Shown: positions 9,017 to 18,706, counted from the stretch's first letter. The stretch: DNA of 64,000 nt from Alphaproteobacteria bacterium (GCA_024278055.1 JAJRTY010000025.1:1-64000); one strand, 5' to 3'. Numbers and translations are program-made. Notes: generated by a model from the letters alone, not told the origin.

Positions 9017-9991
9017 TTAACCCTCGGCAATTTCAATGGCATCAGCCATGTGCGGTACAATTTCAGTAAATCTCGGCGCTACCTGTGTGCCGATCAGATG
9101 GCGGCAATCCTCGGCAAGGCGATCGGGCAAGTCACCGAGTTCAGCCCGCCGGGCAATGAGATAGATTGTGCGTGAAAATGCCGGAAATGGCACCTGGGCG
9201 ACATCAACCTGAGATATAAAACGCTCTGCATCCAGCAGGTTCAACGGCGTTGTCAAAGCCCAGCCCCTGGCCTGGCCAACCATTGCAATCACCGAACGTG
9301 AGGCTTCCAGGGCAAACCTGTGGGTCACATCAAAGCGCACGCGCTTCAGGTGCTGGGCGATGGTTTTACCCATGGGAATGGCCTCGGAATACTGAATAAA
9401 TGGCGCACCGGACAATTGTGCGCTTATGTCGCCATCATTCCTCAACAGCCCTTTGGCGGTTACAAGAATGAAGGGTTCACGCAAAATCGGTATGGTACGA
9501 AAATCGCTGATATTGTCCGGCACACTTGCTGATACGCAAATTTCGGCTTCGCGCTGCTGCAACATTTCTATCACATGATCAGAGCGGCCCGAATAGGCGT
9601 TGACGAAGCAATTGCGAAAACGGCGTTGCAAAATAGCCACCAGGGCCGGGGTCAATGAGGTATCAAGATCATCAATTATGGCCAGCGTCAGTTTTGGCAG
9701 ATTTACCAGATCGTGCTTGGCCAGTTCGGCGTGAGCCTTGGCGGTTGCATCAAGAATCCTATGGGCATGGGCATGCAGCAACTGCCCGGCCGGTGTCAAT
9801 TTCAGCGGTCGCGAGTTTCGATCGAAAAGCCTGGCTCCTACAGATTTCTCAAGGGATGTGATTTGCTGCGATACGCCCGATGAACTGCCGCCAATGCGGT
9901 TGGCGCCATCGCTGATCGAACCGGTTTCTTCGACAGCGACGAATGCGCGCAGACCGCGCAACGTCATCTCCGGATGGTTTTTACCTGCCAT
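9017..9991 (-). CDS. LysR-family transcriptional regulator
   Basis: A 324-residue LysR regulator. The N-terminal helix-turn-helix reads LRGLRAFVAVEETGSISDGA with VSQQITSLEKSVGARLFDR following, as in the family. The rest is a periplasmic-binding-protein-like effector domain (about 95-300) with FALEASRSVIAMVGQARGWAL. It is transcribed away from the ABC importer genes and towards the HisD/DegT genes, 108 bases upstream of them. This places it to control both units from the 232-base divergent region, where tandem operator-like repeats occur. The inducer is presumably the imported substrate or a product; that is inferred. Confidence 0.92.
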   Translation of the reverse strand: MAGKNHPEMTLRGLRAFVAVEETGSISDGANRIGGSSSGVSQQITSLEKSVGARLFDRNSRPLKLTPAGQLLHAHAHRILDATAKAHAELAKHDLVNLPKLTLAIIDDLDTSLTPALVAILQRRFRNCFVNAYSGRSDHVIEMLQQREAEICVSASVPDNISDFRTIPILREPFILVTAKGLLRNDGDISAQLSGAPFIQYSEAIPMGKTIAQHLKRVRFDVTHRFALEASRSVIAMVGQARGWALTTPLNLLDAERFISQVDVAQVPFPAFSRTIYLIARRAELGDLPDRLAEDCRHLIGTQVAPRFTEIVPHMADAIEIAEG

Positions 9992-10133
9992 TGTGCCCCT
10001 GTCTGCAAGTTGGTGACACTGGATACTAAATTGCAGCGCTTACCTGCGCGCACTGTAATAAGGTTTAGGATTTAAGGAAAGAAAATTCAATTATTTTAAA
10101 TCTAAACTGTTTTTCTTGACTTGCCTGCCAATT

Positions 10134-10173
10134 TTGACCGCCATTGGTCACATAAGCTTGACTGCCAATGGTC
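10134..10173. promoter_or_regulatory. Tandem operator-like direct repeats, likely LysR sites
   Basis: TTGACCGCCATTGGTC (10134-10149) and TTGACTGCCAATGGTC (10158-10173) differ at two positions and start 24 bases apart. Both have GAC-N8-GTC dyad symmetry. They lie between the LysR gene start at 9991 and the importer start at 10224. A LysR-type regulator binding tandem dyads would fit, but binding is not shown. Confidence 0.5.
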
Positions 10174-10223
10174 TCGAACCTTTGGGCAAGTGGGGAATTT
10201 TACCATCATAACGGGAGGAAGAA

Positions 10224-11246
10224 ATGAAATCCATCAAAGCCAGTCTTTACGGGGCAAGTTTAATCGCACTGATCGCCACAAGCTCAATGGTAGCAACAGT
10301 CGCATCAACAACAACAGTTAAGGCCCAGGAACTAACGGTTGCCTATTTCCTTGAATGGCCAACACCAAACCAGTTTGCGCAGGTCAAGAAAATCTACGAC
10401 GAGAAACTTGGTGTCAAAATCAAGTGGGTTTCTTTTGACGCCGGCACGGCAATGTCTGCCGCCATGGCGGGCGGCGATGTTCAGATTTCATTTTCTCAAG
10501 GTATCCCACCGTTCGTGGTCGCCGCTTCCGCCGGCCAGGACCTGCAAGTCGTTGATGTTGCCGTATCTTATTCGAGCAATGACAATTGCGTCGTGCGCAC
10601 CAGCCTGGAAATCGACAAGACCAACGCCAAAGAACTGGAAGGCAAACAGGTTGGTGTGCCTCTGGGAACCGCTGCACATTATGGATTTTTGAAACAGATG
10701 GAGCATTTTGGCGTCAATACATCGACCATGAAAATTGTCGACATGGCTCCGCCTGACGGTGCCGCCGCTTTTGCATCGGGAAATCTCGATATGGTGTGTG
10801 GCTGGGGTGGATCGCTGCGCCGGATGAAAGAGTATGGCAATATTTTATTGACCGGTGCTGAAAAAGAAGAACTTGGCATTCAGGTTTTTGACGCCACAAC
10901 AGTTTCCACCCAGTGGGCGAAAGAGAATGCCGAGCTGCTGGCAAAATTCCTCAAAGTTACTGCCGACATGAATGCTAAATATGCAGCCGGTGGTGTTGAC
11001 GAAATGCTGCCGGTGATTGCCAAGGCAGCCGGTATGGATGAAAAAGCCACCAAGGAAACATTGGATGGATTTGTTTTCCCAACCATCAAAGAGCAACTCA
11101 GCGCCAAGTGGCTGGGCGGCGGCACGCAAAAGTTTCTTAAAGAAGTTGGCGATTTCTTTGTCAAACAGGGAACCATCCCCAAAGCTCGCGACAGTTATGA
11201 GAGTGCTGTCGATACCAGCTATCTTGAAGCTGCTTCAAAAATGTAA
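10224..11246 (+). CDS. ABC transporter substrate-binding protein, taurine/nitrate type (TauA-like)
   Basis: A periplasmic binding protein of 340 residues. The first 35 residues form a Sec signal peptide with likely cleavage after VKA before QELTVAYFLEW. The mature part follows the TauA/SsuA/NrtA pattern: DAGTAMSAAMAGGDVQISF, GKQVGVPLGTAAHYGFL and a GNLDMVCGWGG segment. It would deliver a small organic anion, such as a sulfonate, to the importer encoded next. The ATG follows an excellent GGGAGGAAG site. A terminator-like hairpin follows the stop, which would give more of this protein than of the membrane parts, as is common for binding proteins. Ligand unknown. Confidence 0.88.
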   Translation: MKSIKASLYGASLIALIATSSMVATVASTTTVKAQELTVAYFLEWPTPNQFAQVKKIYDEKLGVKIKWVSFDAGTAMSAAMAGGDVQISFSQGIPPFVVAASAGQDLQVVDVAVSYSSNDNCVVRTSLEIDKTNAKELEGKQVGVPLGTAAHYGFLKQMEHFGVNTSTMKIVDMAPPDGAAAFASGNLDMVCGWGGSLRRMKEYGNILLTGAEKEELGIQVFDATTVSTQWAKENAELLAKFLKVTADMNAKYAAGGVDEMLPVIAKAAGMDEKATKETLDGFVFPTIKEQLSAKWLGGGTQKFLKEVGDFFVKQGTIPKARDSYESAVDTSYLEAASKM

Positions 11247-11275
11247 CCTTTTAACACGTTACAGATCATGAACTG

Positions 11276-11315
11276 ACGCAGTCCGTAAAACCCTTTACGG
11301 ACTGCGTTAATTTTA
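11276..11315 (+). terminator. Intra-operon terminator/attenuator hairpin
   Basis: ACGCAGTCCGTAAA at 11276-11289 and its exact complement at 11294-11307 form a 14-bp stem with an ACCC loop, followed by TTAATTTTA. It sits between the binding-protein gene and the ATPase gene and likely limits downstream transcription. Confidence 0.8.
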
Positions 11316-11357
11316 TGTTATCGTGAAGATTGCATCTAATTCGTTGGGAGGAATTTT

Positions 11358-12170
11358 TTGACACAATCCGCACAATCCAGTTTGCATATAGACCGGATTT
11401 CCATGACTTTCACCCTGCCCGGCGGCAACTCAATCGAAGCCTTGAAGGATGTTTCGCTTGAGTTGGCGGAAGGTGAATTAATGTCGGTCCTGGGGCCATC
11501 AGGGTGCGGCAAAACAACGCTTTTAAACATTGTTGCAGGCTTCCTTGCACCCACTGGAGGGCGGGTTGTGCTAAATGGTCACGAAGTTACAGGCCCCGGG
11601 CCGGAGCGTGGCATGGTGTTTCAGCAAGGCGCTTTATTCGAATGGATGTCGGTACGTAAAAATGTCGGCTTTGGCCCTGCCATGAAAGGCGTTGCGGCAG
11701 CGAAAATAAAACAGCGGGTGGATGAATTACTGGAAATTGTCGGCCTGCATGATTTTGGTGAAAAGGCTGTTTATGAACTTTCCGGCGGCATGCAGCAACG
11801 CGTGGCCCTGGCCCGGTGCCTGGCCAATGACCCCGACGTGATTTTGATGGATGAGCCGCTGGGCGCGCTTGATGCTTTGACGCGCGAAAAAATGCAGGGC
11901 CTGGTACTGAAACTGTGGAAAGAAACCGGTAAAACCATCATCCTGATTACCCATTCGGTGGAAGAGGCATTGCTACTTGGCGAGCGTCTTTTGGTCATGG
12001 CGCCGAGACCCGGGCGCATTCACAAGGAATACCGCCTGCCCTTTGCCGAAATGGGAGTGGCCACTGATTTGCGCGAGGTCAAGAAACGCAGTGATTATGG
12101 CGACAAGCGTGAGGAAATTCTTACGATGATCTGGGAGATGGAAGAAGAAATCATGGGCAGGAAGGAATAA
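11358..12170 (+). CDS. ABC transporter ATP-binding protein, taurine/nitrate type (TauB-like)
   Basis: The cytoplasmic ATPase of the importer, 270 residues. Walker A is GPSGCGKTT (46-54), the Q-loop is VFQQGALFEW, the signature is LSGGMQQR, Walker B is VILMDEPLGALD and the switch His is in ILITHSVEEA. These are all intact. The start is a TTG at 11358 placed seven bases after GGGAGGA; no ATG gives the conserved N terminus. It is four bases upstream of the permease GTG. With the binding protein and the interrupted permease it makes a TauABC-type importer. Confidence 0.9.
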   Translation: MTQSAQSSLHIDRISMTFTLPGGNSIEALKDVSLELAEGELMSVLGPSGCGKTTLLNIVAGFLAPTGGRVVLNGHEVTGPGPERGMVFQQGALFEWMSVRKNVGFGPAMKGVAAAKIKQRVDELLEIVGLHDFGEKAVYELSGGMQQRVALARCLANDPDVILMDEPLGALDALTREKMQGLVLKLWKETGKTIILITHSVEEALLLGERLLVMAPRPGRIHKEYRLPFAEMGVATDLREVKKRSDYGDKREEILTMIWEMEEEIMGRKE

Positions 12171-12174
12171 GGCT

Positions 12175-13446
12175 GTGTTGATCCTGGCAATCTACGTCAC
12201 AATTTTCATTGTCGCCTATGTGCTCTATGGGCTGGTTGCCGGACGCATGGTTTCGCGTGAAGGCTTTACGGCCCGCAAAACCGTTACTTTCGGTGATGAA
12301 AGTGCGGTTACCCCCAACCGGGCCGCATCAGTGATATCAATCATTTCAATCTTTTTGATCTGGGGGGCTTTTACCGGATCTAATTTAGTACCTGTGCATG
12401 TGCCCGGCCCGTTTGTTGGTGATACATCATTCACCTATACGGCAACCAATCCGCAAAACCAGAGTGATGACGCAACAGTTTATATCCGTGTCAGGCCAGT
12501 GGGAGAGAAGACCGAAAAACCTAAAATTTCCGACAAGCCCCAAGCAGGGTTTGCCAAAGATGATGCCATGAAGGTGGGGGCGTGGCGCAGCGGTCTTATT
12601 CGCGTCCAGAACAATGATGAGGGCGGCAAAGAAAAAGGCTATCGCGTAACCGCTATCAATGGCCAGCCAATAGCGCCAAAGCAATCTGTTGAGGTGGCCG
12701 ATGGCGTCGTCAATATGACGGCCAAGGGCAGTCTGTCTTTTGTTCCCGACAAAGGCTGGCAAATGGAGCCGATCTGGCTGCCGTCCCCGGAAGCTGTGGT
12801 TTCGCGCTTCATTGAAGTTTCCCGCGACGGCTATCAGAATGTAACGCTTCTGGAAAACGTCGGCTGGTCATTGTTCCGGGTAATCGTCGGCTTCATTCTT
12901 GGCTCTCTGGTCGGCATCCCCCTTGGCTATGCCATGGGCCTGAATAACTGGTTTCGCGGCTGGTTTGATCCCATTGTCGAGTTCATGCGGCCAATCCCGC
13001 CGCTGGCTCTTATTCCTTTGATAATTATCTGGTTTGGCATCTGGGAGCAGGGCAAAATCAGCCTGCTGTTTCTGGCCGCCTTATGGATCATGACGATTTC
13101 TGCACGCGCCGGTGTGTCAGGCGTCAATATTGCCAAGGTCCATGCTGCCTATTCACTGGGGGCCTCAAAGTTTCAGATACTTACCCATGTTATCATTCCA
13201 AACTCATTGCCGTAAATCTTCACCGGAGCAAGGGTGGCGATGGGTGTGTGCTGGGGTACGGTTGTTGCGGCTGAACTGGTTGCAGCAGAAAAAGGTGCCG
13301 GTAAAATGATTATCGCAGCATCCAAGTTTCAACAGACCGATATTGTTATCATGGGAATAATTCTAATCGGCATTATTGGATACGGCATCGATATTTTGAT
13401 GCGTATGGCCGAAAAAACCCTGGTACCCTGGAAGGGTAAAAGCTAG
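12175..13446 (+). pseudogene. ABC importer permease (TauC-like) with cadherin-like insertion, interrupted by in-frame TAA
   Basis: The frame runs from GTG 12175 to a TAA at 13213-13215 (346 codons) and goes on in the same frame to 13446, giving 423 codons if read through. After two N-terminal membrane helices comes a stretch of about 120 residues (roughly 80-200) with DTSFTYTATNPQNQSDDATV and later GSLSFVPDKGW, which look like bacterial cadherin/Ig-type beta domains. The transport core follows, with the EAA-type loop AAYSLGASKFQILTHVIIP. The stop falls at NSLP-stop-IFTGARVAMG, where relatives have Glu or a similar residue, so a single change such as GAA to TAA would explain it. Without readthrough the last two helices are lost and the importer should fail. 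Confidence 0.8.
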
Positions 13447-13553
13447 AGCATTTATGCCAGTCTGATTTATGTGAAAATGTCCTGAATAATTTAGCGGGAA
13501 TTTCAAGCCGGAGAACAATCTGGACATGGTTCCAGGATGCGGCCAGGCGCTTT

Positions 13554-13601
13554 CAGATCAAATTTCCAAGTTTTTCAAACAGATGGTGACAATTTGATCT
13601 G
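13554..13601. repeat. 11-bp inverted repeat overlapping the FNR box
   Basis: CAGATCAAATT at 13554-13564 is repeated inverted as AATTTGATCTG at 13591-13601, 26 bases apart. The right arm contains the left half of the FNR box. It could be a second half-site or a chance product of the FNR consensus. Confidence 0.45.
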
Positions 13602-13607
13602 CATCAA
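13594..13607. promoter_or_regulatory. FNR/FixK box upstream of ccoN
   Basis: TTGATCTGCATCAA is a perfect match to TTGAT-N4-ATCAA. A plausible -10 element TATAGA is at 13631-13636, which would put the start of transcription near 13643 and the box centre near -42. That is the spacing for activation by FNR, FixK or Anr under low oxygen, as usual for cbb3 operons. Confidence 0.88.
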
Positions 13608-13721
13608 TGAGTCGCTGTTCGCAAGTGCAATATAGATACTTTATTTTTTTAACCTGTGGTATGATTCGACATCTGATTGTATCGCACGGTTGATCTATTT
13701 TATAACGAGGGGCCAGGAAAA

Positions 13722-15344
13722 ATGGGGCTTACCGCTTATTTCACCTCTTTCGGTGTGGTGGCACTTGCTGCACTGGTATTGGTAGCCAAGGCTGAAGATG
13801 CCTTATTTGCTTTCCACGCATGGCTGGTCGTTGCCGCTTGTGCGATAGCCGTTATTTACCGATTGCGGAAGCTGGATTTTGTTCCCGGCAAAACGGTAGT
13901 GCCCGAAAGATATTTTGACAGCGTGGTAAGAGCCGGTGTCATCGCTACAGTTTTCTGGGGACTTGCCGGATTTCTTGTGGGCGTGGTGATAGCTCTGCAA
14001 TTGTCGTTTCCAGAATTGAACTTCGACACCTCGTTTACCAACTTTGGCCGTCTGCGTCCCTTACATACCTCGGCTGTGGTTTTTGCCTTTGGCGGCAATG
14101 CCCTGATTTGCACAAGTTTTTATACGGTCCAGCGCACCTGCTCGGCCCGGCTGGCATTTGGCAATCTCGCCTGGTTCGTGTTCTGGGGCTATCAGATGTT
14201 TATTGTGCTGGCCGCCACTGGTTATTTATTCGGAGCCACGCAATCGCGTGAGTATGCCGAGCCAGAGTGGTATGTGGATATCTGGCTGACGATCGTCTGG
14301 GTTGCCTATCTGCTGGTTTTTCTGGGAACACTGTGGAAGCGTAAAGAGCCGCATATCTACGTTGGAAACTGGTTCTATCTGGCGTTCATTATCACCATCG
14401 CCATGTTGCATATTGTCAACAACCTGGCAGTGCCGGTCTCGTTCTTTGGTGTGAAAAGCTATTCCCTGTTCTCTGGCGTGCAGGATGCCCTGACCCAATG
14501 GTGGTATGGCCACAATGCAGTTGGGTTCTTATTGACTGCCGGATTTCTCGGTATGATGTATTATTTTGTTCCCAAGCAGGCACAACGTCCGGTCTATTCA
14601 TACCGGTTGTCGATCATTCATTTCTGGGCGCTGATTTTCCTGTATATCTGGGCCGGTCCTCATCACCTGTTGTATACAGCCCTGCCGGACTGGGCGCAGA
14701 CACTCGGCATGGCATTTTCCGTTATGTTGTGGATGCCAAGCTGGGCAGGCATGATCAATGGTCTGATGACACTCTCCGGGGCCTGGGACAAGCTGCGCAC
14801 AGATCCTATCATCCGCTTCATGGTGCTGGCGCTGGCGTTTTACGGCATGGCAACTTTTGAAGGCCCGTTATTGTCTATCAAGGCGGTTAATTCCCTCAGC
14901 CATTATACCGACTGGACCGTTGGCCATGTGCATGCGGGAGCGTTGGGCTGGAATGGCATGTTAACCTTTGCTGCCCTTTACTACATGGTGCCAAGACTAT
15001 GGGGCCGCTCGGGCCTGTACAGCCTGCGCCTGGTCAATTGGCACTTTTGGCTGGCAACCCTGGGAATTGTGCTCTACGCCTCCTCCATGTGGGTTTCCGG
15101 CATCCAGCAGGGGCTGATGTGGCGGACATTTAACGAGCTTGGTTTCCTCGAATATTCCTTCGCCGAAACCGTTGCCGCTATGCATCCTTACTATGTCATA
15201 CGCGCTCTGGGAGGAGTGTTCTATCTCCTTGGTTCTTTCATTATGGCGTATAATCTGTGGCGTACGGTGACCAGCCCGACCACATCCAAATCACACGATG
15301 CCGTGCCTGCCGGTGCTACGGCAACATTGAGCGGGGGGGCTTGA
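13722..15344 (+). CDS. ccoN: Cytochrome cbb3 oxidase subunit I
   Basis: The catalytic membrane subunit, which reduces O2 to water at a haem b3-CuB centre and pumps protons. It is 540 residues with about twelve membrane helices. Haem and copper ligands are visible as His in [30 protein letters not shown] and [20 protein letters not shown] start at the ATG at 13722 after GGGGCCAGGA; a TTG at 13677 is in frame without homology. First gene of ccoNOQPGHIS, downstream of the FNR box. A complete and apparently functional gene. Confidence 0.96.
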   Translation: MGLTAYFTSFGVVALAALVLVAKAEDALFAFHAWLVVAACAIAVIYRLRKLDFVPGKTVVPERYFDSVVRAGVIATVFWGLAGFLVGVVIALQLSFPELNFDTSFTNFGRLRPLHTSAVVFAFGGNALICTSFYTVQRTCSARLAFGNLAWFVFWGYQMFIVLAATGYLFGATQSREYAEPEWYVDIWLTIVWVAYLLVFLGTLWKRKEPHIYVGNWFYLAFIITIAMLHIVNNLAVPVSFFGVKSYSLFSGVQDALTQWWYGHNAVGFLLTAGFLGMMYYFVPKQAQRPVYSYRLSIIHFWALIFLYIWAGPHHLLYTALPDWAQTLGMAFSVMLWMPSWAGMINGLMTLSGAWDKLRTDPIIRFMVLALAFYGMATFEGPLLSIKAVNSLSHYTDWTVGHVHAGALGWNGMLTFAALYYMVPRLWGRSGLYSLRLVNWHFWLATLGIVLYASSMWVSGIQQGLMWRTFNELGFLEYSFAETVAAMHPYYVIRALGGVFYLLGSFIMAYNLWRTVTSPTTSKSHDAVPAGATATLSGGA

Positions 15345-15347
15345 ACC

Positions 15348-16073
15348 ATGTTTAGCCACAAAATCATTGAAACACGCTCAATGCTGCTGCTGATACTATC
15401 GCTGGTGGTCATCTCGATCGGCGGTATTGTTGAACTTGTTCCTCTGTTCTTCCTGCAAAATACCATAGAAAAGGTCGAGGGCATGAGGCCCTATACGCCG
15501 CTGGAACTGGCCGGTCGCAATATCTATATTCGTGAAGGCTGTTATTCCTGTCACAGTCAGATGATCCGACCCTTCCGCGATGAGGTTGCCCGTTATGGTC
15601 CCTACAGCCTGGCGGCTGAAAGCATGTATGACCATCCCTTTCAGTGGGGGTCAAAGCGCACAGGACCGGATCTGGCTCGTGTTGGCGCGCGGTATTCCGA
15701 TGAATGGCAGGTCAAGCACCTGAAAGATCCGCGCTCCCTGGTGCCGGAATCAGTAATGCCCGGCTATCCTTTTTTGGCCAACAACACACTGCGCACCGAT
15801 AATGCGGCAGCGCACCTGAAAACCAATGTCATTGTTGGCGTACCCTATACTGATGAGATGATAAAGTTCGCTGAAGCCGACATGCGCGCCCAGGCTAATC
15901 CCGATTCTGATGATGTTGAGGGTCTGGAAAAACGTTATGCTAAAATATCCGTACGCGATTTTGACGGCAACCCCAACAAACTGACCGAAATGGATGCCCT
16001 GGTAGCTTATTTGCAGATGCTGGGGACACTGGTTGATTTCGAAAAATACGAACCTGAAAAGAACCTGAGGTAG
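15348..16073 (+). CDS. ccoO: Cytochrome cbb3 oxidase subunit II (monohaem cytochrome c)
   Basis: Membrane-anchored c-type cytochrome of 241 residues that passes electrons to CcoN. An N-terminal helix (about 11-35) anchors it, and the haem c site CYSCH is followed by [10 protein letters not shown]. The ligand Met is likely in SVMPGYPFL. It begins three bases after ccoN. The length and the ending in [11 protein letters not shown] are normal for CcoO. Confidence 0.96.
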   Translation: MFSHKIIETRSMLLLILSLVVISIGGIVELVPLFFLQNTIEKVEGMRPYTPLELAGRNIYIREGCYSCHSQMIRPFRDEVARYGPYSLAAESMYDHPFQWGSKRTGPDLARVGARYSDEWQVKHLKDPRSLVPESVMPGYPFLANNTLRTDNAAAHLKTNVIVGVPYTDEMIKFAEADMRAQANPDSDDVEGLEKRYAKISVRDFDGNPNKLTEMDALVAYLQMLGTLVDFEKYEPEKNLR

Positions 16074-16078
16074 AGCTG

Positions 16079-16237
16079 ATGGAATATGAAGTATTGCGCA
16101 AGTTTGCTGACACCTGGGGTCTGCTTTTTCTGGTGTCTGTTTTTCTCTTTGTAATCGCCTGGGTTTTTCGACCGGGCAGCAAAAAGCTCTATGAAGATCA
16201 GTCCAATATACTTTTTCGCAACGAAAAGAAGGACTGA
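16079..16237 (+). CDS. ccoQ: Cytochrome cbb3 oxidase small subunit CcoQ
   Basis: A 52-residue protein starting MEYEVLRKFADTWGLLFLVS, with one membrane helix (about 14-30) and then RPGSKKLYED. This matches CcoQ, which stabilises the CcoNO-CcoP complex. It starts five bases after ccoO and ends just before ccoP. Confidence 0.9.
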   Translation: MEYEVLRKFADTWGLLFLVSVFLFVIAWVFRPGSKKLYEDQSNILFRNEKKD

Positions 16238-16241
16238 ATTC

Positions 16242-17114
16242 ATGAGCAAGATTGAAGTTGATGAATTTTCCGGCACCAAGACAACCGGGCACAATTGGGG
16301 CGGTATCAAGGAGCTGGACACGCCAATGCCGCGGTGGTGGCTGATATGTTTCTGGATCGGCGTTATCTGGGCAATTGTCTATATGGCGATTTATCTTTTC
16401 TACCCAATGATCACAGGGTCAACCAAGGGGTATTTTGGTTATTCTTCTTCACGTGCGGAATTCGCCCAGACCATGGTGGAAGTCGGAAAATCTCAGGAAA
16501 AGTTTCTGGTAAAGATAAAAAATCTGTCTCTGGAAGATATTCGCAACGATAAGGAATTATCCGAATTCGCCTATGCCGGTGGCAAATCAGCCTTTGCCAT
16601 CAATTGCTCCCAGTGTCATGGCTCGGGGGCCGCAGGTGCGCCCGGTTATCCAAACCTCAATGATGACAACTGGCTGTGGGGTGGCAGTCTGGAAGAAATC
16701 TCCACCATAATTACTCATGGCATACGCTTTGATCAGGATGAGAACACACGGATTTCTGAAATGCCCGGGTTTGGCCGCGACGAAATTCTTGATCGCAAAC
16801 AGATTGACCAGGTGGCGGATTATGTTTTGTCCCTGTCCAATCGCGAACACAATGCCGAAAACGCCAAGTTGGGACTTGCCGTTTACGAGGAAAATTGCGC
16901 AGCCTGTCACGGGGCCAAAGGCGAAGGTGATCGTGAGCAAGGGGCGCCACAATTAAACAATGTTCTGTGGCTCTACGGCAATAAGAAGTCCGATATCATC
17001 AGGCAGGTCACCTCACCGCGACATGGTGTTATGCCTGCATGGGGCGGACGACTTGATGGAACAACCATCAAGCAATTGACAATCTATGTGCATGCTTTGG
17101 GTGGCGGCGAATAG
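16242..17114 (+). CDS. ccoP: Cytochrome cbb3 oxidase subunit III (dihaem cytochrome c)
   Basis: Dihaem cytochrome c of 290 residues that receives electrons from soluble cytochromes. The N-terminal part has HNWGGIKELDTPMPRWW and a membrane helix, as in all CcoP. The two haem c sites are CSQCH (in NCSQCHGSGAAGAPGYP) and CAACH (in NCAACHGAKGEGD), each with a later Met. I start at the ATG at 16242 (MSKIEVDEFSG); the frame is open to 16191 but overlaps ccoQ. The spacing to ccoQ is four bases. Confidence 0.95.
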   Translation: MSKIEVDEFSGTKTTGHNWGGIKELDTPMPRWWLICFWIGVIWAIVYMAIYLFYPMITGSTKGYFGYSSSRAEFAQTMVEVGKSQEKFLVKIKNLSLEDIRNDKELSEFAYAGGKSAFAINCSQCHGSGAAGAPGYPNLNDDNWLWGGSLEEISTIITHGIRFDQDENTRISEMPGFGRDEILDRKQIDQVADYVLSLSNREHNAENAKLGLAVYEENCAACHGAKGEGDREQGAPQLNNVLWLYGNKKSDIIRQVTSPRHGVMPAWGGRLDGTTIKQLTIYVHALGGGE

Positions 17115-17197
17115 ATCCGGCGCTCCAGTACTGATGATAACAGCGCGTCCGTGAAAGAGTGATTTTGCCGACACCGCGCAATCCTGGGTAAAGCTGA

Positions 17198-18691
17198 ATG
17201 GTTGAGGTATTGAATACAATCGACAAGCAGATTGATCGCGTCGAAGTGGAGGCAGTAAACTCCAAGGGCAATCGTGCGCTTTTTGCCAAACGCAAGAAAA
17301 TATTTCCCAAGCGCGCCAGCGGCACCTTTCGACAGTTCAAATGGGCGGTGATGGTTTTCACCCTGGCAATATATTACTTCACGCCATGGATACGCTGGGA
17401 TCGGGGTGAATTTACACCTAATCAGGCGGTGCTGGTTGATCTTGATCAGGGCCGTTTCTATTTCTTTTTCATCACCATCTGGCCACAGGAGCTGTATTAC
17501 ATCGCCGGGCTGTTGATCATGGCCGGTGTCGGCCTGTTCCTTGTCACCTCAACCGTGGGCCGTGCCTGGTGTGGCTATACCTGCCCGCAAACGGTGTGGG
17601 TGGACCTGTTTTTGGTTATTTAACGCTGGATTGAAGGCGATCGAAATGCACGGATCAAGCTGGACAATGCCGGCTGGTCTGCCCCTAAAGTCTTCAAGCG
17701 GCTCTCCAAGCATGTTTTGTGGCTGGTGATTGCTATGATGACCGGCGGGGCCTGGGTATTCTATTTTGCCGATGCCCCTACTTTGCTGAAAAATCTGCTG
17801 ACGGGCAATGCCTCTTCCATTGCTTATTCAACCATTTTTGTTATGACTTCGATCACTTATCTGTTTGCCGGTTTCATGCGCGAACAGGTGTGTACTTTCA
17901 TGTGCCCGTGGCCGCGCATTCAAGGCGCGATGCTGGATGAACGCTCACTGGTTGTCACCTACAATGACTGGCGCGGAGAGCCACGTTCGCGTCATCAGAA
18001 AAAATCTGAAGTGAATGCGCAAAGCGGTGATTGTATTGACTGTAATCAATGCGTGGTTGTCTGCCCCATGGGTATAGATATTCGCGATGGTCAGCAGTTG
18101 GAATGCATTACGTGCGCGCTATGTATTGACGCCTGCAACGGGGTTATGGACAAGATCGGTCGCCCGCAAAATCTAATCTCATATTCAACTCTCAATGATT
18201 ATGAAGCAAATGTGAAAGGTGAGCGCACAAAAACCACCTGGCGTTCGTTTATTCACGGGCGCACAGTGATTTACTCTGCCATAATGGCAATCGCAGCGCT
18301 GTCTTTGCTCTATGTACTGGTCATGCGAAATCAGGTTGAGGTGAATGTTCTGCATAATCGCAATCCGATTTTTATACTGTTGTCCGATGGGTCCATACGC
18401 AATGGATACACGGTCAAAATACTGAACAAGAAGCTCCAGCCACAGGAATTTGTCATAAGTGTTGAAGGAATTCCGGGATTGGAAATGCAGGTTGCCGGAG
18501 CGGAGACGGATGCCCAAAAACAGGTGGTTCTCGAAGTGCCGGCAAACGACCTTGAATCTGTCCGCCTTTTCTTGCGCGCCACTCCATCGAACCTGAAGGG
18601 TGAACAAACCCCGTTCAATTTCATTGTCCGCAACAAAAACGATACAGAAAAGATTACCCATGAGGCAGTTTTTTACCAACCCAAAAATTAG
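17198..18691 (+). pseudogene. ccoG: cbb3 oxidase accessory ferredoxin-type protein CcoG, interrupted by in-frame TAA
   Basis: CcoG is a membrane iron-sulfur protein that reduces copper for cbb3 assembly. The frame opens at ATG 17198 and has AWCGYTCPQTVWVDLFLVI, then a TAA at 17621-17623 (codon 142), then RWIEGDRNARIKLDNAGW in the same frame through to 18691. Relatives have Glu at the stop position, so GAA to TAA is the simplest change. Downstream, CTFMCPWPRIQ and two 4Fe-4S motifs (CIDCNQCVVVCP and CITCALCIDACN) are intact, as are the later membrane helix and the C-terminal Ig-like domain. The rest of the sequence shows no other damage. Confidence 0.88.
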
Positions 18692-18706
18692 ATAGATGGA
18701 TAAGCT

